The notes: a model not told the origin generated them from the sequence alone. Shown: positions 34,155-43,257, numbered from the stretch's first letter. The stretch: DNA of 44,466 bases from Anaerorhabdus sp964386325 (GCA_964386325.1 CAYLQY010000019.1:1-44466), one strand, 5' to 3'. Program-made: numbers and translations.

Positions 34155-36035
34155 TTAACTGAATGATTTATTTTCTTTGAAAAGAACAACACCATTTCTT
34201 CCCGTTGATTTACATTGATAAAGTGCTTGATCTGCATAACAATACAAGTTTTCAAAGTCGATATCACCGTGCGGAAAAACCGCGACTCCAATACTACATG
34301 AAATTGCTGGAGCATCTATCTCAGGTAAGAGTTTACCGAGAGTATTATGAAGTTTTTTTGCTTTAATAACAGCTACTTCTTCACTCTCTACTTCCGCCAA
34401 ATAGACTAAAAATTCATCGCCACCAATACGTCCAACGATATCACTCGAACGCACATTTTCTTTCAACGCAGAAGCAACTTGACTTAATATTTTATCACCA
34501 GCTAAGTGACCATATGTATCATTCACTAATTTAAAATAATCAACATCTACAATCATCAATGCTTGTTTTACTGTTCCATCGAAATAATTCATTTTCTGTT
34601 CAATAAACTTATTCGTTGTAATCTTGTTAAAAATTCCTGTCAGTGGATCTTGCTGAGCCATCTTAAGAAGATTTTGTTTTTCACGTTTTTCTGCATGAAT
34701 ATCCAAGATTACACCAACTGCCTTTATAGCTTGACCATCATTATCAAATTGTGCAGTAGCACGTATACGGCACCAACGATATTTATTTTTAATATCCTTA
34801 ATTCTAAACTCCGTTTCGCTATATGGCTCACCAGCAGCAGTATCACTCATTATTTTCATAAAAGCAGCCATATCATCTTTATGTATATTTTCAGATAATG
34901 GTATTTGTGAACTAATTTCACGATTAATTGGATCATAACCAAATTTTTTACTCCAGTTTGCAGAAAAAGTAAGAGTATCTTCTCGAATATCCCATTCAAA
35001 TATAATGTCTGTTGTTTGATTCATAATAATTTGATATTGTTCCAATCGCAATCTTAGTTCTTCTTGCTTTCGCTTAGGATCTGTTATTTCAATCAATACA
35101 CCATACAAGCATTCTCCGCCATCGCCATCTGGAAGTAAGCGAAATTTTGCCAAAATCCAAATAAGATTACGATCCTTACAAAGCACTCTAAATTCATTTT
35201 CCATATCAAGACCTGTTTTCATAAGTCTTAAAATATCTACCTTTACTTTTTCTCTATCGTTGGCATAAATCATATCAATAAACTTATTATTAAAACATTC
35301 TTCTATTTCTCTTTCATCATAATTTAACATTGATTTAAATTCATCACTCATTGTTAGCAACGTTAACTTCTCATCATTTTTAAACTTACATACCCCACCA
35401 GGAATTTTTCGAGCTAAATTCTCCAATTGATAATTTCTATTATCAAGCTTCTCATAAATTTCATATAATGATACTCTACTTTCAAGAATGTGTTGGCTTA
35501 TAAATAATCCAATAACTAAACATGTCACACTATGAGCAATATCCATTTGTGCAATTTGTATATCTTTAAATTCAAGTGCTAAATAAGAAAAAATAACAGT
35601 GACTATTATCAGATAACCATATGTGTAGTTTATCGGTATTACAAAAAGCATAGGTAAAACCAATACATAGACAATGAATAATGTAGCCCTTGAATTTGGC
35701 TCAAAAATTGTTCCTAATATACATACAAACACAAACATAACAGTTGAAAAAGCAAAAATATTCATTTTTGTTTGAACTATACTTGGTTTTTGGGTTAATC
35801 TATTCAAAAATAATAAAACAACCAAAATACTGAAAAAAAGAACATAAATGCTAAAATATTGGGAGAATAACCCATTAAATAAGCTCGCAACAAGATACAT
35901 ACCAATAATTACTGTCATAATTATTAAAAGTCTAGCAATCGTTTTAGCATTATAATCATTAATAAAAGAATTTTTCTTCATGAAAAACTCTTTGCTATTT
36001 CCACCATAGCACCAAAATTCAATATTTTTTTTCAT
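34155..36035 (-). CDS. Membrane PAS-PAS-GGDEF diguanylate cyclase
   Basis: This 626-aa protein has about six N-terminal membrane helices (residues 28-195), two PAS domains (about 205-320 and 335-455, each ending in a PAC-like segment, ITDPKRK and VGVILDIHAEKRE), and a GGDEF domain (about 465-620) with intact GRIGGDEFLVYL. It should synthesise c-di-GMP under control of membrane and PAS signals. The start follows GAGGAAAG. It sits upstream of the LytS/SARP pair in the same direction. Its promoter appears to lie at 36249-36282, leaving a leader of about 200 bases. Confidence 0.92.
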   Translation of the reverse strand: MKKNIEFWCYGGNSKEFFMKKNSFINDYNAKTIARLLIIMTVIIGMYLVASLFNGLFSQYFSIYVLFFSILVVLLFLNRLTQKPSIVQTKMNIFAFSTVMFVFVCILGTIFEPNSRATLFIVYVLVLPMLFVIPINYTYGYLIIVTVIFSYLALEFKDIQIAQMDIAHSVTCLVIGLFISQHILESRVSLYEIYEKLDNRNYQLENLARKIPGGVCKFKNDEKLTLLTMSDEFKSMLNYDEREIEECFNNKFIDMIYANDREKVKVDILRLMKTGLDMENEFRVLCKDRNLIWILAKFRLLPDGDGGECLYGVLIEITDPKRKQEELRLRLEQYQIIMNQTTDIIFEWDIREDTLTFSANWSKKFGYDPINREISSQIPLSENIHKDDMAAFMKIMSDTAAGEPYSETEFRIKDIKNKYRWCRIRATAQFDNDGQAIKAVGVILDIHAEKREKQNLLKMAQQDPLTGIFNKITTNKFIEQKMNYFDGTVKQALMIVDVDYFKLVNDTYGHLAGDKILSQVASALKENVRSSDIVGRIGGDEFLVYLAEVESEEVAVIKAKKLHNTLGKLLPEIDAPAISCSIGVAVFPHGDIDFENLYCYADQALYQCKSTGRNGVVLFKENKSFS

Positions 36036-36248
36036 AACTTTCCTCTTTTAATTTACAATACAATTTACTAAAAATAAATTTAATAGCTAATATTTTTAGC
36101 TTAGAGCAAAAAAATATCAAATGTTTTGATTTATCTTCAAATAATAACCTCTTTAAAATTCAGTTTCCTATACTTATATTGATTAATGCAGCGACATTTT
36201 ATAATCAAAACTATTTCTATGTGAAATTTTCTCTCTTTTACCATGTAA

Positions 36249-36282
36249 ATTATAACAATTAACTGTCGGTAATCTGTCGGTA
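36249..36282 (-). promoter_or_regulatory. Promoter with tandem 9-bp repeats upstream of the membrane GGDEF gene
   Basis: On the minus strand an extended -10 (TGTTATAAT, 36249-36257) has no good -35. Instead two copies of TACCGACAG (36263-36271 and 36274-36282), spaced 11 bases start to start, cover the -35 region. This arrangement suggests an activator site. Confidence 0.55.
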
Positions 36283-36439
36283 TCACTCAATTTTATCAAT
36301 TACATTTCACGTTTAAATATGCTTAAAAACGTTTTCATAGTTATAAATAAATCAATATCTTCTTAATCATTAACTTAATAAAATGAAAGAACAATAAAAA
36401 TCCAAGTAATTGATTTTAATCATACTTATACTTCAATAA

Positions 36440-36682
36440 GGAGATAGCAGTATCCAATATAGAAGAAGTAATAATAAAGTATTGAGCAAAAACGAAGAAA
36501 GCAAACAATTTCATCCATACAGGTATTCATTATTAAAGGCTAATTTTCAATGTCTTCATTGAAAGGATTACATAAAATCAGATATAATTTTTCGAACAGT
36601 TCATTACATACTTCTAGTTTCACTATTCCAACATTTCTCTACATTGCTTGCAAATCTAAACCATTTCTTTCTCCATAGATAG
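36440..36682 (+). pseudogene. Degenerate plus-strand reading frame
   Basis: In one frame 40 codons (ending KANFQCLH) run to a TGA at 36560-36562, then 39 more codons to a TAG at 36680. The translation has a QCLH segment that could be the start of a Cys/His knuckle. No start codon with a ribosome site fits. It may be a decayed mobile-element or phage-type gene; I could not identify it. Confidence 0.25.
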
Positions 36683-36784
36683 CATCCTACGTTGATTATA
36701 ATTATTGCTTCATTCTAAATTACAAGAAATTTTAATAGTTATATTTGAAGCAGTGATAGCAACTATATTCAAGATAAAGATAAA

Positions 36785-36810
36785 GACAACAGATCACAAT
36801 ATCCGTTGTC
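36785..36810 (-). terminator. Hairpin with T-rich tail downstream of exporter 1
   Basis: GACAAC (36785-36790) and GTTGTC (36805-36810) pair, with inner GGAT/ATCT extension on the minus strand, followed by TTTATCTTTATC. It is about 310 bases past the ATPase stop, so it may end that operon's transcript or a short RNA. Confidence 0.45.
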
Positions 36811-36900
36811 TATCACGTAGTTTCATTGTCTAACTCGTATGATTTTCTTAGAAATAAAGAAACATTATTTATTAAATTAAATCTATTTAATTCCTTCTGT

Positions 36901-36926
36901 TATCTCTTAAATGAGATATTTTTTTT
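36901..36926 (+). terminator. Possible plus-strand terminator
   Basis: TATCTC (36901-36906) and GAGATA (36913-36918) form a 6-bp stem followed by eight T residues. The stem is AT-rich, so strength is doubtful. Confidence 0.35.
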
Positions 36927-37120
36927 GCTATATAAGCACTATATTTTCACAATGTTTGCTTAAATCTTTAAAAGTAGCTAAAAATCATAATTTTTTTTAA
37001 TATCATATCATTATGTTTAGTAAGTCGAATTTCCAATTATAGTTAATTAAGTATTTTTATCATCATTGATTATAAAATATGCAATTACTAATATTAAATG
37101 CTTTTCACTATCAGTCAGAA

Positions 37121-37783
37121 CTAGTTTATAGTTTTAATTATACTATCAGATTTAAGTAAACCAAATTCTTCTATATCATAACTATAGTCACACTTTTCTC
37201 TAACTCTTTCATCATGTGAAACGATTACAACAGTTTTTCCTAAATCAGTAAATGTACGTAATATATTCATTACTTGAGAAGCATTATCACCATCTAATGA
37301 AGCTGTTGGCTCATCTGCTAAAATTAAATCTACATCTTTTAGGAGTATCTTTGCAAGTGCAACTCGTTGTTGTTCTCCGCCGGATAATTCATATATTTTT
37401 TTTGATAAAATATTGCTTAGTCCGAATTTGTTCAATGCCTTCTCAATTTCTGCCAAGCTTAGTTTTTTATTTTTTTCTGAAATTCTTATATTTTGAACTA
37501 CAGTCAAATTTTCTACTAGGCCAAAATTTTGAAAAACAAATCCGATTTTATTTCGTAGGAATTTACGTACTTCTTTAGACTTTAAAACTTTTTGACCATC
37601 ATAAAAAATATCACCTTGATCATAATCTTCAATTAAACCGATTATATTTAACAAAGTCGTCTTACCACATCCGCTTTTACCATATAAACAGGTTAGAAAA
37701 TTATCATGTATTTCTAAATTGAAATTTTTTAATATTTGTAATGATCCGTAGTGCTTACATAACCCTCGAATATCTATCTTCAT
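37121..37783 (-). CDS. Bacteriocin-type exporter 1, ATP-binding protein
   Basis: This 220-aa ATPase has Walker A YGKSGCGKTTLL, Q-loop VFQNFGLV, signature ELSGGEQQRVAL, Walker B LILADEPTASLD and H-loop VSHDERV. It resembles the ATPases of the lactococcin-972-type exporters that go with DUF1430 permeases. Its start overlaps the permease stop by four bases (ATGA). It pairs closely with the ATPase at 43532 (same VFQNFGLV and LADEPTASLD segments), indicating duplicated exporter modules. Confidence 0.9.
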   Translation of the reverse strand: MKIDIRGLCKHYGSLQILKNFNLEIHDNFLTCLYGKSGCGKTTLLNIIGLIEDYDQGDIFYDGQKVLKSKEVRKFLRNKIGFVFQNFGLVENLTVVQNIRISEKNKKLSLAEIEKALNKFGLSNILSKKIYELSGGEQQRVALAKILLKDVDLILADEPTASLDGDNASQVMNILRTFTDLGKTVVIVSHDERVREKCDYSYDIEEFGLLKSDSIIKTIN

Positions 37784-39825
37784 ATATATCTTCCTTTCAG
37801 TTTACTAATTTTTTTTAGAAATATAACATTCAGAATTATTTCTACAAACAGAATGACTCCAACATTAGTAATCACTATAGTGTCCATGTATCCATATGAA
37901 TAGATAAATAAGAAACTATATAGAAAAATAATAACTGAACTTAAAGTGATACTTTTTCTAATGAATTGTGGAATCCTAATTCCTTCTGTTTTCTCTATAA
38001 ATGTTTGTTTTATACTTGAATTAAAGCTCAGACTCAAATATTGATAAGAAACAACTAAATATATTAAGATTAAAAGGAAAGTTGTTAATACACCCTTAAA
38101 ATTACGAATAATTGAATTAGTAATAAAGTTTTCATATTTTTCACTCACACTTGAGATGTAATATGGCTCTTTAATATTGTATTGTTCGAATTTTGAATTA
38201 ATGTAATTTTGAGCATCTATTCGATCTCCATCGTAATAGAAATACATGTTGTACAAACCGTTATATTTTATATAATCACTTTCTAGTAAGAAAATCGGAT
38301 TATTTTTAATGTATAAATCATCATAGAAGTACAAATCACTAAAATTTTCCATTTTTCCTAAGTAGCGAATATACTCGATTTCCTTCACACTACCCAAATG
38401 TTGCATACTGCAGTTCTCAAGAAAATGTCTTTTGTCATCAATAGCAACATTTTGATGTATCAATACAGAATTATCAGAAATTTCATCAAACATAATTTTG
38501 ATATCTTGATTTTCTAAATACTGTCGATCAACAACATAATATTGTAAATATTTGTTTTTTAAATTTGGATTACTACTAGCTTCATATTGAGTCATAAAAT
38601 AAAACGCCTTTGTTTCATTTCTAAGTCTCCCTACAATATCGCTAAATTCTTCAGAGTCAAATAATGTGTTAATAGAGGAGCTAGAAGAAACATTTGCAAT
38701 TTTGTATAAATTTTCAAATCTTTTAATATATTTTTCTTCATTAATTAGCCTGTTCATCAAACCACTAACTTCAATTGAACTTTGAATAATTAAAGGAATT
38801 GTCAAAATAACCAATATCAATTTTACAAATACCACTGTGTTAGATGCTACAGATAAGAAAGACTTACCTTTTACAGAGACATTAATTGGAACAAATTTAA
38901 CGAATAAAAATAATATATAGCTAAACGAAATGACCATAAATAAATTCATAACTGCAAGAGTCAAAGATAATTGGTAAAGCTCAATTACCTTTGAAAATCC
39001 AAATGGAACATTAATCTTGAATATAATTATAAATGACATAAGGTATACTAGATAAGCAATACACAAATTGTTTAAAATAATTTCCTTGAATATCTTAAAA
39101 TTTGAATATCCTTCTAATTTCATTACATTAATTTTTACTTGTTCCTTTAAAATATCAGTAATCATAACCAAAGTAAATAAAATTGAAATTAACATATTGA
39201 TTACAAAAGAACTTATAAATCTAGATAATTTCACTTCTTTCAGTCCATCATGTGCTACATTATATTCTTGAAAATTAATTTCAATATCTGAATATTCTTT
39301 TAAGATATCCTTTTTTACCATTCGAAATGTATCCTCATCAATTGGATTTCCACTTGATGTATAAATTCCAAAATAGCCAAATGGACTCATCACTCCATCA
39401 TACTTCAAAGGTAATATAGAAATATTCTCTTCAAAGTTCAAATTATATATTCTAGCTTTACTGTTGGTATTATTTGTATCAAATGAATCAAATTCGGTTA
39501 AACTGTTAATTTTACCTTCCCTAAGCAAAATGTTATCCATATACTGCTTATTACTGGATGTTATATATAACGATGTAGAATTATTAGTATCGTTGCTTAA
39601 TTGCTGTACAATAGTTAAATTATATTTACATGCAACTTCTCGAAAATAATCTACAAATTTAATTGGATCTATTTCATCAGTGTTTTTAAATGCAATTTGA
39701 GTACTAGTCTTTGAATTCTTCCACTGTCCTATTTTTTCAACCATTGATGAATTATAAAAATCACTGATAGTTAAAAAACTAAAAACTGATAAGAAGATAA
39801 ATAATAAAGTATATTTTTTTAACAT
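37780..39825 (-). CDS. Bacteriocin-associated integral membrane permease (DUF1430-like)
   Basis: This 681-aa membrane protein has an N-terminal helix, a large external region (about residues 25-205), three helices (about 205-320), another helix at about 330, a second external region (about 350-585) and three C-terminal helices. This is the two-half FtsX-like plan of bacteriocin-associated exporters (DUF1430). The start at 39825 follows AGGAG seven bases upstream; a GTG six bases further upstream is in frame. It lies 75 bases downstream of the secreted peptide gene and is coupled to its ATPase. Confidence 0.82.
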   Translation of the reverse strand: MLKKYTLLFIFLSVFSFLTISDFYNSSMVEKIGQWKNSKTSTQIAFKNTDEIDPIKFVDYFREVACKYNLTIVQQLSNDTNNSTSLYITSSNKQYMDNILLREGKINSLTEFDSFDTNNTNSKARIYNLNFEENISILPLKYDGVMSPFGYFGIYTSSGNPIDEDTFRMVKKDILKEYSDIEINFQEYNVAHDGLKEVKLSRFISSFVINMLISILFTLVMITDILKEQVKINVMKLEGYSNFKIFKEIILNNLCIAYLVYLMSFIIIFKINVPFGFSKVIELYQLSLTLAVMNLFMVISFSYILFLFVKFVPINVSVKGKSFLSVASNTVVFVKLILVILTIPLIIQSSIEVSGLMNRLINEEKYIKRFENLYKIANVSSSSSINTLFDSEEFSDIVGRLRNETKAFYFMTQYEASSNPNLKNKYLQYYVVDRQYLENQDIKIMFDEISDNSVLIHQNVAIDDKRHFLENCSMQHLGSVKEIEYIRYLGKMENFSDLYFYDDLYIKNNPIFLLESDYIKYNGLYNMYFYYDGDRIDAQNYINSKFEQYNIKEPYYISSVSEKYENFITNSIIRNFKGVLTTFLLILIYLVVSYQYLSLSFNSSIKQTFIEKTEGIRIPQFIRKSITLSSVIIFLYSFLFIYSYGYMDTIVITNVGVILFVEIILNVIFLKKISKLKGRYI

Positions 39826-39899
39826 CTGCACTCTCCTAATCTAATAATGTTTAATAGAAAATAAAGCACTGTAAGAGTTCATAACAGTGCTTTTGCAGT

Positions 39900-40241
39900 T
39901 TATCTAATCATACTTACTGAATAATTATTATCCATTATGAAGTGAACATGATTATCATAATGTGTTTGAGCTGCCCACCATACATATTTTGCAGCAACTC
40001 CATTTGTTTTAAATGCAGAACAATCTTCACGATTATAACCACCATGATTGTAACCAGCACATGCACCATATGGAGTTGATTGTCGAAGACCAACCGTTGA
40101 ACGAATTGAAACTTCAGATGGATTATCAGAGTAATTTACACTCATCCCAGTTACATTATAGCTAAAATTAGCAGCAAATACAGGTAATGTTGACAATAAT
40201 AATGCTAATAATAATGACATAATTATATTTTTTTTCTTCAT
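39900..40241 (-). CDS. Secreted bacteriocin-like peptide precursor
   Basis: This 113-aa protein has a Sec signal (MKKKNIIMSLLLALLLSTLP, ending VFA, cleaved before ANFS). The mature region has about 90 residues with two Cys (PYGACAGYNHGG and REDCSAF), a VWWAAQTHYDNHVHF segment and a short C-terminal tail. It immediately precedes a DUF1430-type permease and its ATPase. This is the gene order of lactococcin-972-type systems, but the sequence does not show the typical lactococcin-972 pattern to me. Role as a bacteriocin is therefore inferred from context. Its promoter overlaps TAAACA repeats. Confidence 0.75.
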   Translation of the reverse strand: MKKKNIIMSLLLALLLSTLPVFAANFSYNVTGMSVNYSDNPSEVSIRSTVGLRQSTPYGACAGYNHGGYNREDCSAFKTNGVAAKYVWWAAQTHYDNHVHFIMDNNYSVSMIR

Positions 40242-40305
40242 ATATTTTTCTCTTTCTTTCTATTTTCAATAAATTGCAATCATTTAATGTTTAAGTATTT
40301 AATTT

Positions 40306-40335
40306 TTTATACCTCTATTCTAAACAGATAAACAA
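40306..40335 (-). promoter_or_regulatory. Promoter of the secreted peptide gene with TAAACA repeats
   Basis: On the minus strand TATAAA (40306-40311) follows TTGTTT (40330-40335) by 18 bases. TAAACA is repeated at 40321-40326 and 40329-40334, and inverted at 40353-40358, overlapping the -35 region. A LytTR regulator is a candidate binder. Confidence 0.5.
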
Positions 40336-40501
40336 TTATTTCTCATCTTTTCTGTTTAATTAAAAGTTTAATATTTAATAAATACTAAAGTAACTACAAT
40401 AACAAATGAGTTTTATTATAGCCATTCTATGAAAATGAAATTTTCATAATTTTATATAGTATATTTCCAGGAATTAATTCTTTCAATCTTATTGAATCAA
40501 T

Positions 40502-40636
40502 TTAATTCACATTTACACAATCACTGGCATCATCCTCCATTTCTAATTGATAGAACCCCCAATGTGACATTGTATTTAAACTGTTACTCGCGAAATACAT
40601 TGCTATGTTCCCTATTATTGCTAAAACATATTCCAT
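40502..40636 (-). CDS. agrD-like: AgrD-like autoinducer precursor with Ser-based core (44 aa)
   Basis: A 44-codon gene starts at 40636 behind AAGGAGG (nine bases spacing), just downstream of agrB. The peptide has a hydrophobic N-terminal helix (MEYVLAIIGNIAMYFASNS, with an IGNIA motif also found in staphylococcal AgrD), a core TMSHWGFYQ, and an acidic tail LEMEDDASD. The layout matches AgrD precursors: amphipathic leader, ring-forming residue followed by four or five residues ending in a bulky hydrophobic, then an acidic recognition tail. The ring residue would be Ser (S24) rather than Cys, predicting a lactone. The likely ring is S24 to F28 or Y29. Confidence 0.75.
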   Translation of the reverse strand: MEYVLAIIGNIAMYFASNSLNTMSHWGFYQLEMEDDASDCVNVN

Positions 40637-40674
40637 AGTTAACATCCTCCTTGTAATCACATTTTAGCAAATAA

Positions 40675-40704
40675 AAAGACAAAGAACAGATTCGATGTCT
40701 TAAA
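40675..40704 (-). terminator. Weak hairpin between agrB and the agrD-like gene
   Basis: AAGACA and TGTCTT pair, with an inner GAA/TTC pair, and a TTTATTT run follows on the minus strand. It may attenuate or process the transcript between the two genes. Confidence 0.35.
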
Positions 40705-40712
40705 AAATATTT

Positions 40713-41264
40713 TCATTGACTCAATAGACATTTTTCTATAATCAATGCTATTGCAACTGTGGTAATTGAAAGAGAAATGATATTAAGATATATTCTAAAA
40801 TTTGAATAATCCAATAAAATTATTAATAAAAATAAAACAATTAGAATAGCTTTCCCCATTTTCTCATTCGTATTTACAATTCTACTTTTTCTTGTATTAT
40901 CGGCAATCGGTTTAAATAATAGTACAAAAGATGTGCTGATCAAATTACAACAAACGAATTGATTATAATTCATATATTTACTAATGTATATCGATATTGC
41001 ACAAATCATGTTGGTGGCTATTATACATTGCGAAAATTTTTTGAAATGGTATCCTCCTAAGAATCTTCTGACAAATACTAAAGGAATCATAAAACATAAC
41101 ATATAAGATACTTTTGAATATGTGCCAAATAGAACTAGCATTGAAATAAAAAGTGAGCACTGCAAACAAAATACAGTAATACCATATTGAATTTTTTTTA
41201 CATCATCATATTTTGTTTTTGTTGAGATTTTTAAAGCAATAGAAAAAATAAATTTATTATTCAT
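40713..41264 (-). CDS. agrB: AgrB-like membrane endopeptidase
   Basis: This 183-aa membrane protein has about six helices and the AgrB catalytic pair. The motif RRFLGGYHFKKFSQC contains H73 and C80, seven residues apart as in Staphylococcus AgrB (H77, C84). It would cut the C-terminal tail off the AgrD precursor and help cyclise the signal peptide. The start at 41264 overlaps the kinase stop by eight bases (ATGAATAA); an open frame reaches 41309 inside the kinase gene. It is followed by the agrD-like gene at 40636. Confidence 0.88.
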   Translation of the reverse strand: MNNKFIFSIALKISTKTKYDDVKKIQYGITVFCLQCSLFISMLVLFGTYSKVSYMLCFMIPLVFVRRFLGGYHFKKFSQCIIATNMICAISIYISKYMNYNQFVCCNLISTSFVLLFKPIADNTRKSRIVNTNEKMGKAILIVLFLLIILLDYSNFRIYLNIISLSITTVAIALIIEKCLLSQ

Positions 41265-42531
41265 AATCGATAGGTAGATATACCAAAACTTGCACGAACT
41301 TAGGTACAACTTTGTACACTATTTCTCCATGATATTTCTCTACAATGCTATTTATTATTTTGATTCCCCAACCATGTTCGCCTTCGTTTTCTTTGAGCGT
41401 CTTACTAAAATCTATATCTAATCTATTACTACTATTTGTAATCTTTATTAAATATCCTAGTTCACTGTAATCAAATTCTATTTTAATTTCTTTATTATTA
41501 GTTTTTTTCGTCTCTTCAATTGCATTATCGATTAAATTTGAGAATAATAAACTTAAATCTATTTTTGATAAATAATCAGGAATCAAACCTCTTCCTATAT
41601 TTAAATTGATATCACTATTTCTAATCAATTTACGAAATATAATGCTATCAAATAGCGAATTATTTGTCCAACTAATTGTACTTGCTATTTCTGTTGAATT
41701 TGTTATTTCGTTAATAATTCCAATAGCACCATTTTGATCCCCATTATTAAGCAAAGTTCGAATAGACTGTAACGTATTCTTAATATCATGTTTTACTTTT
41801 GATATTTCATGCTGATTGCTTTCAATTTCTTGATACCACCCATTCATCAACGTATTATTATTTTTTTCTAAGAGAAGTATATTAAGCTTATTCAAGGTTC
41901 TAATATGTATGATTGTCAAAATTAAACTAGCTAGTAAAGTAAATGATAATATAACAACGAATATTATCAGTATTTCCTTAACATTGATTGATAAGTCTTG
42001 CAATGATATATCATAGCCAATGAAAACACAAATCACTATGGAAATTATTGACAACATTAAAATTAAAGCAAATCCTTTTTCTATTTTAGCAACTTCAAAC
42101 CCTTTTATTTTAGGAGAAATAAATAATAAAGGTGTAGCACTTAACAGTTTATTAAGAAATCCAAAAATATAACGAGTATTATTTAAACTCAATAATACAT
42201 CTATTTTTTCCTTGAATATGATTCCAAATAAATTAATTGTTAATATTGATAATACTCCTTCAAATAAGTAAAAAGTTAGAGTGATCAATAATATTTTTAC
42301 TTTGTTATCTTGGAAACAAATAAAACCAAATATAGAAATAATTAATGGATAAATAAAATTCGCTATTTGACTTTGTACAAAAACACTTATAATGAGTTCT
42401 ATTAATGCAAAGAGTGAAATTACGATTATAATTATCTTTAATGAATATTTAGCATTAACAAATCTCGATAAAACAATATAAAGAATAAGCAGCTCCAAAA
42501 AACACAAAATATATTCTAATAACATTATCAT
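41257..42531 (-). CDS. agrC-like: AgrC-like sensor histidine kinase (complete)
   Basis: This 424-aa kinase has about six membrane helices (residues 1-215) and a GHKL kinase part. All boxes are intact: VKHDIKNT (H248, D249), N-box DNAIEE (N337), and G-box HGWGI (387-391). It should detect the cyclic peptide made by the adjacent AgrB/AgrD. It is coupled to its regulator upstream (ATGA at 42528) and to agrB downstream. It is a useful comparison for the incomplete kinases at 4542 and 6526. Confidence 0.9.
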   Translation of the reverse strand: MIMLLEYILCFLELLILYIVLSRFVNAKYSLKIIIIVISLFALIELIISVFVQSQIANFIYPLIISIFGFICFQDNKVKILLITLTFYLFEGVLSILTINLFGIIFKEKIDVLLSLNNTRYIFGFLNKLLSATPLLFISPKIKGFEVAKIEKGFALILMLSIISIVICVFIGYDISLQDLSINVKEILIIFVVILSFTLLASLILTIIHIRTLNKLNILLLEKNNNTLMNGWYQEIESNQHEISKVKHDIKNTLQSIRTLLNNGDQNGAIGIINEITNSTEIASTISWTNNSLFDSIIFRKLIRNSDINLNIGRGLIPDYLSKIDLSLLFSNLIDNAIEETKKTNNKEIKIEFDYSELGYLIKITNSSNRLDIDFSKTLKENEGEHGWGIKIINSIVEKYHGEIVYKVVPKFVQVLVYLPIDYE

Positions 42532-43229
42532 AAACTTTGCTTTCTACTATTAAAATATTTTAATAGAAAGTCATCCTTGCGATATTTACTTAAATAAAAA
42601 TCATTTGTGCAATTTTTTAATCTAATAATTGGATTTTTATAAGATGTAATATATTTTAAATTAATCCCTTCAGATTTATTAATTAAATATATTTGATTAT
42701 AATTTAACAATTGAATAAGTTCTTGAATGCTTGAATAATACAATTGATACTTTAATCCATCTATTGTATATAAATATAATTTTCTTGAAATTCTTTCGAA
42801 AAACAAGATATCTTTTTTTGCCATCGAGATTACTCCATCTGAAGTTTTTAATATTGAACAACAATTTTCAAATAGATTTTTGATTTTAATTTCCATATTT
42901 TTCCATTCTTCTTCAATTCTTGATTTTGGTATAAACCCAATTACATTTTTATTAAATGCTTTGAATACTAATTCATCCCGATTTGTTAAAAAAATTATAA
43001 AAACATCCTCAAAAGAATTAGAAATAAACTTAGAAATCTCAATACCTGATAGCTGCGGCATCTCAATATCAAGGAAAATCAAATTAGGACTATCATTACA
43101 TATATCACTAATAAATATTGTTGGATCTGTATATTTTCTGATTGCCTTATCTTCCTCTAAATGCATGATCATGTTGTATATACGCTCTACAAATAATGGA
43201 TCATCATCAACTATAGCAATTTTAATCAC
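42528..43229 (-). CDS. agrA-like: AgrA-like LytTR response regulator
   Basis: This 233-aa protein has a receiver domain (VDDD near residue 8, phosphoacceptor in LIFLDIEMPQ, Lys in GFIPKSR) and a LytTR DNA-binding domain (about 125-230). I chose GTG at 43229 as start because AGGAGG lies ten bases upstream; an ATG at 43253 overlaps that region. It is the first gene of the agr-like operon, and its promoter has an extended -10 and TAAACAA repeats upstream that it may bind itself. Confidence 0.9.
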   Translation of the reverse strand: MIKIAIVDDDPLFVERIYNMIMHLEEDKAIRKYTDPTIFISDICNDSPNLIFLDIEMPQLSGIEISKFISNSFEDVFIIFLTNRDELVFKAFNKNVIGFIPKSRIEEEWKNMEIKIKNLFENCCSILKTSDGVISMAKKDILFFERISRKLYLYTIDGLKYQLYYSSIQELIQLLNYNQIYLINKSEGINLKYITSYKNPIIRLKNCTNDFYLSKYRKDDFLLKYFNSRKQSL

Positions 43230-43257
43230 AAAATTACATCCTCCTTTTAGCAACTTA

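Larger units (their letters stand above)
36036..37120. other. 1.1-kb AT-rich region without a clear gene
   Basis: No convincing gene is present. It holds the upstream promoter and tandem repeat of the GGDEF gene (36249-36282) and a degenerate plus-strand open stretch (36440-36682) broken by a TGA. It also holds a minus-strand hairpin with T-run (36785-36810), a plus-strand hairpin followed by eight T (36901-36926), and very AT-rich sequence up to 37120. The start of the low-G+C island lies here. Confidence 0.6.

Noticed and set aside
36036..36245. c-di-GMP riboswitch in the long leader of the GGDEF gene
   Set aside because: No match to the conserved GEMM core was seen; the leader is simply AT-rich.
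36440..36682. TGA read as Trp to make one longer plus-strand protein
   Set aside because: TGA clearly ends other genes here (for example the coupled ATGA stops at 734 and 5828), so an altered code is not supported.
39900..40241. Direct assignment of the secreted peptide to the lactococcin 972 family
   Set aside because: Gene order fits, but the repeated Trp/Gly/Tyr pattern of that family is not evident in the mature region.
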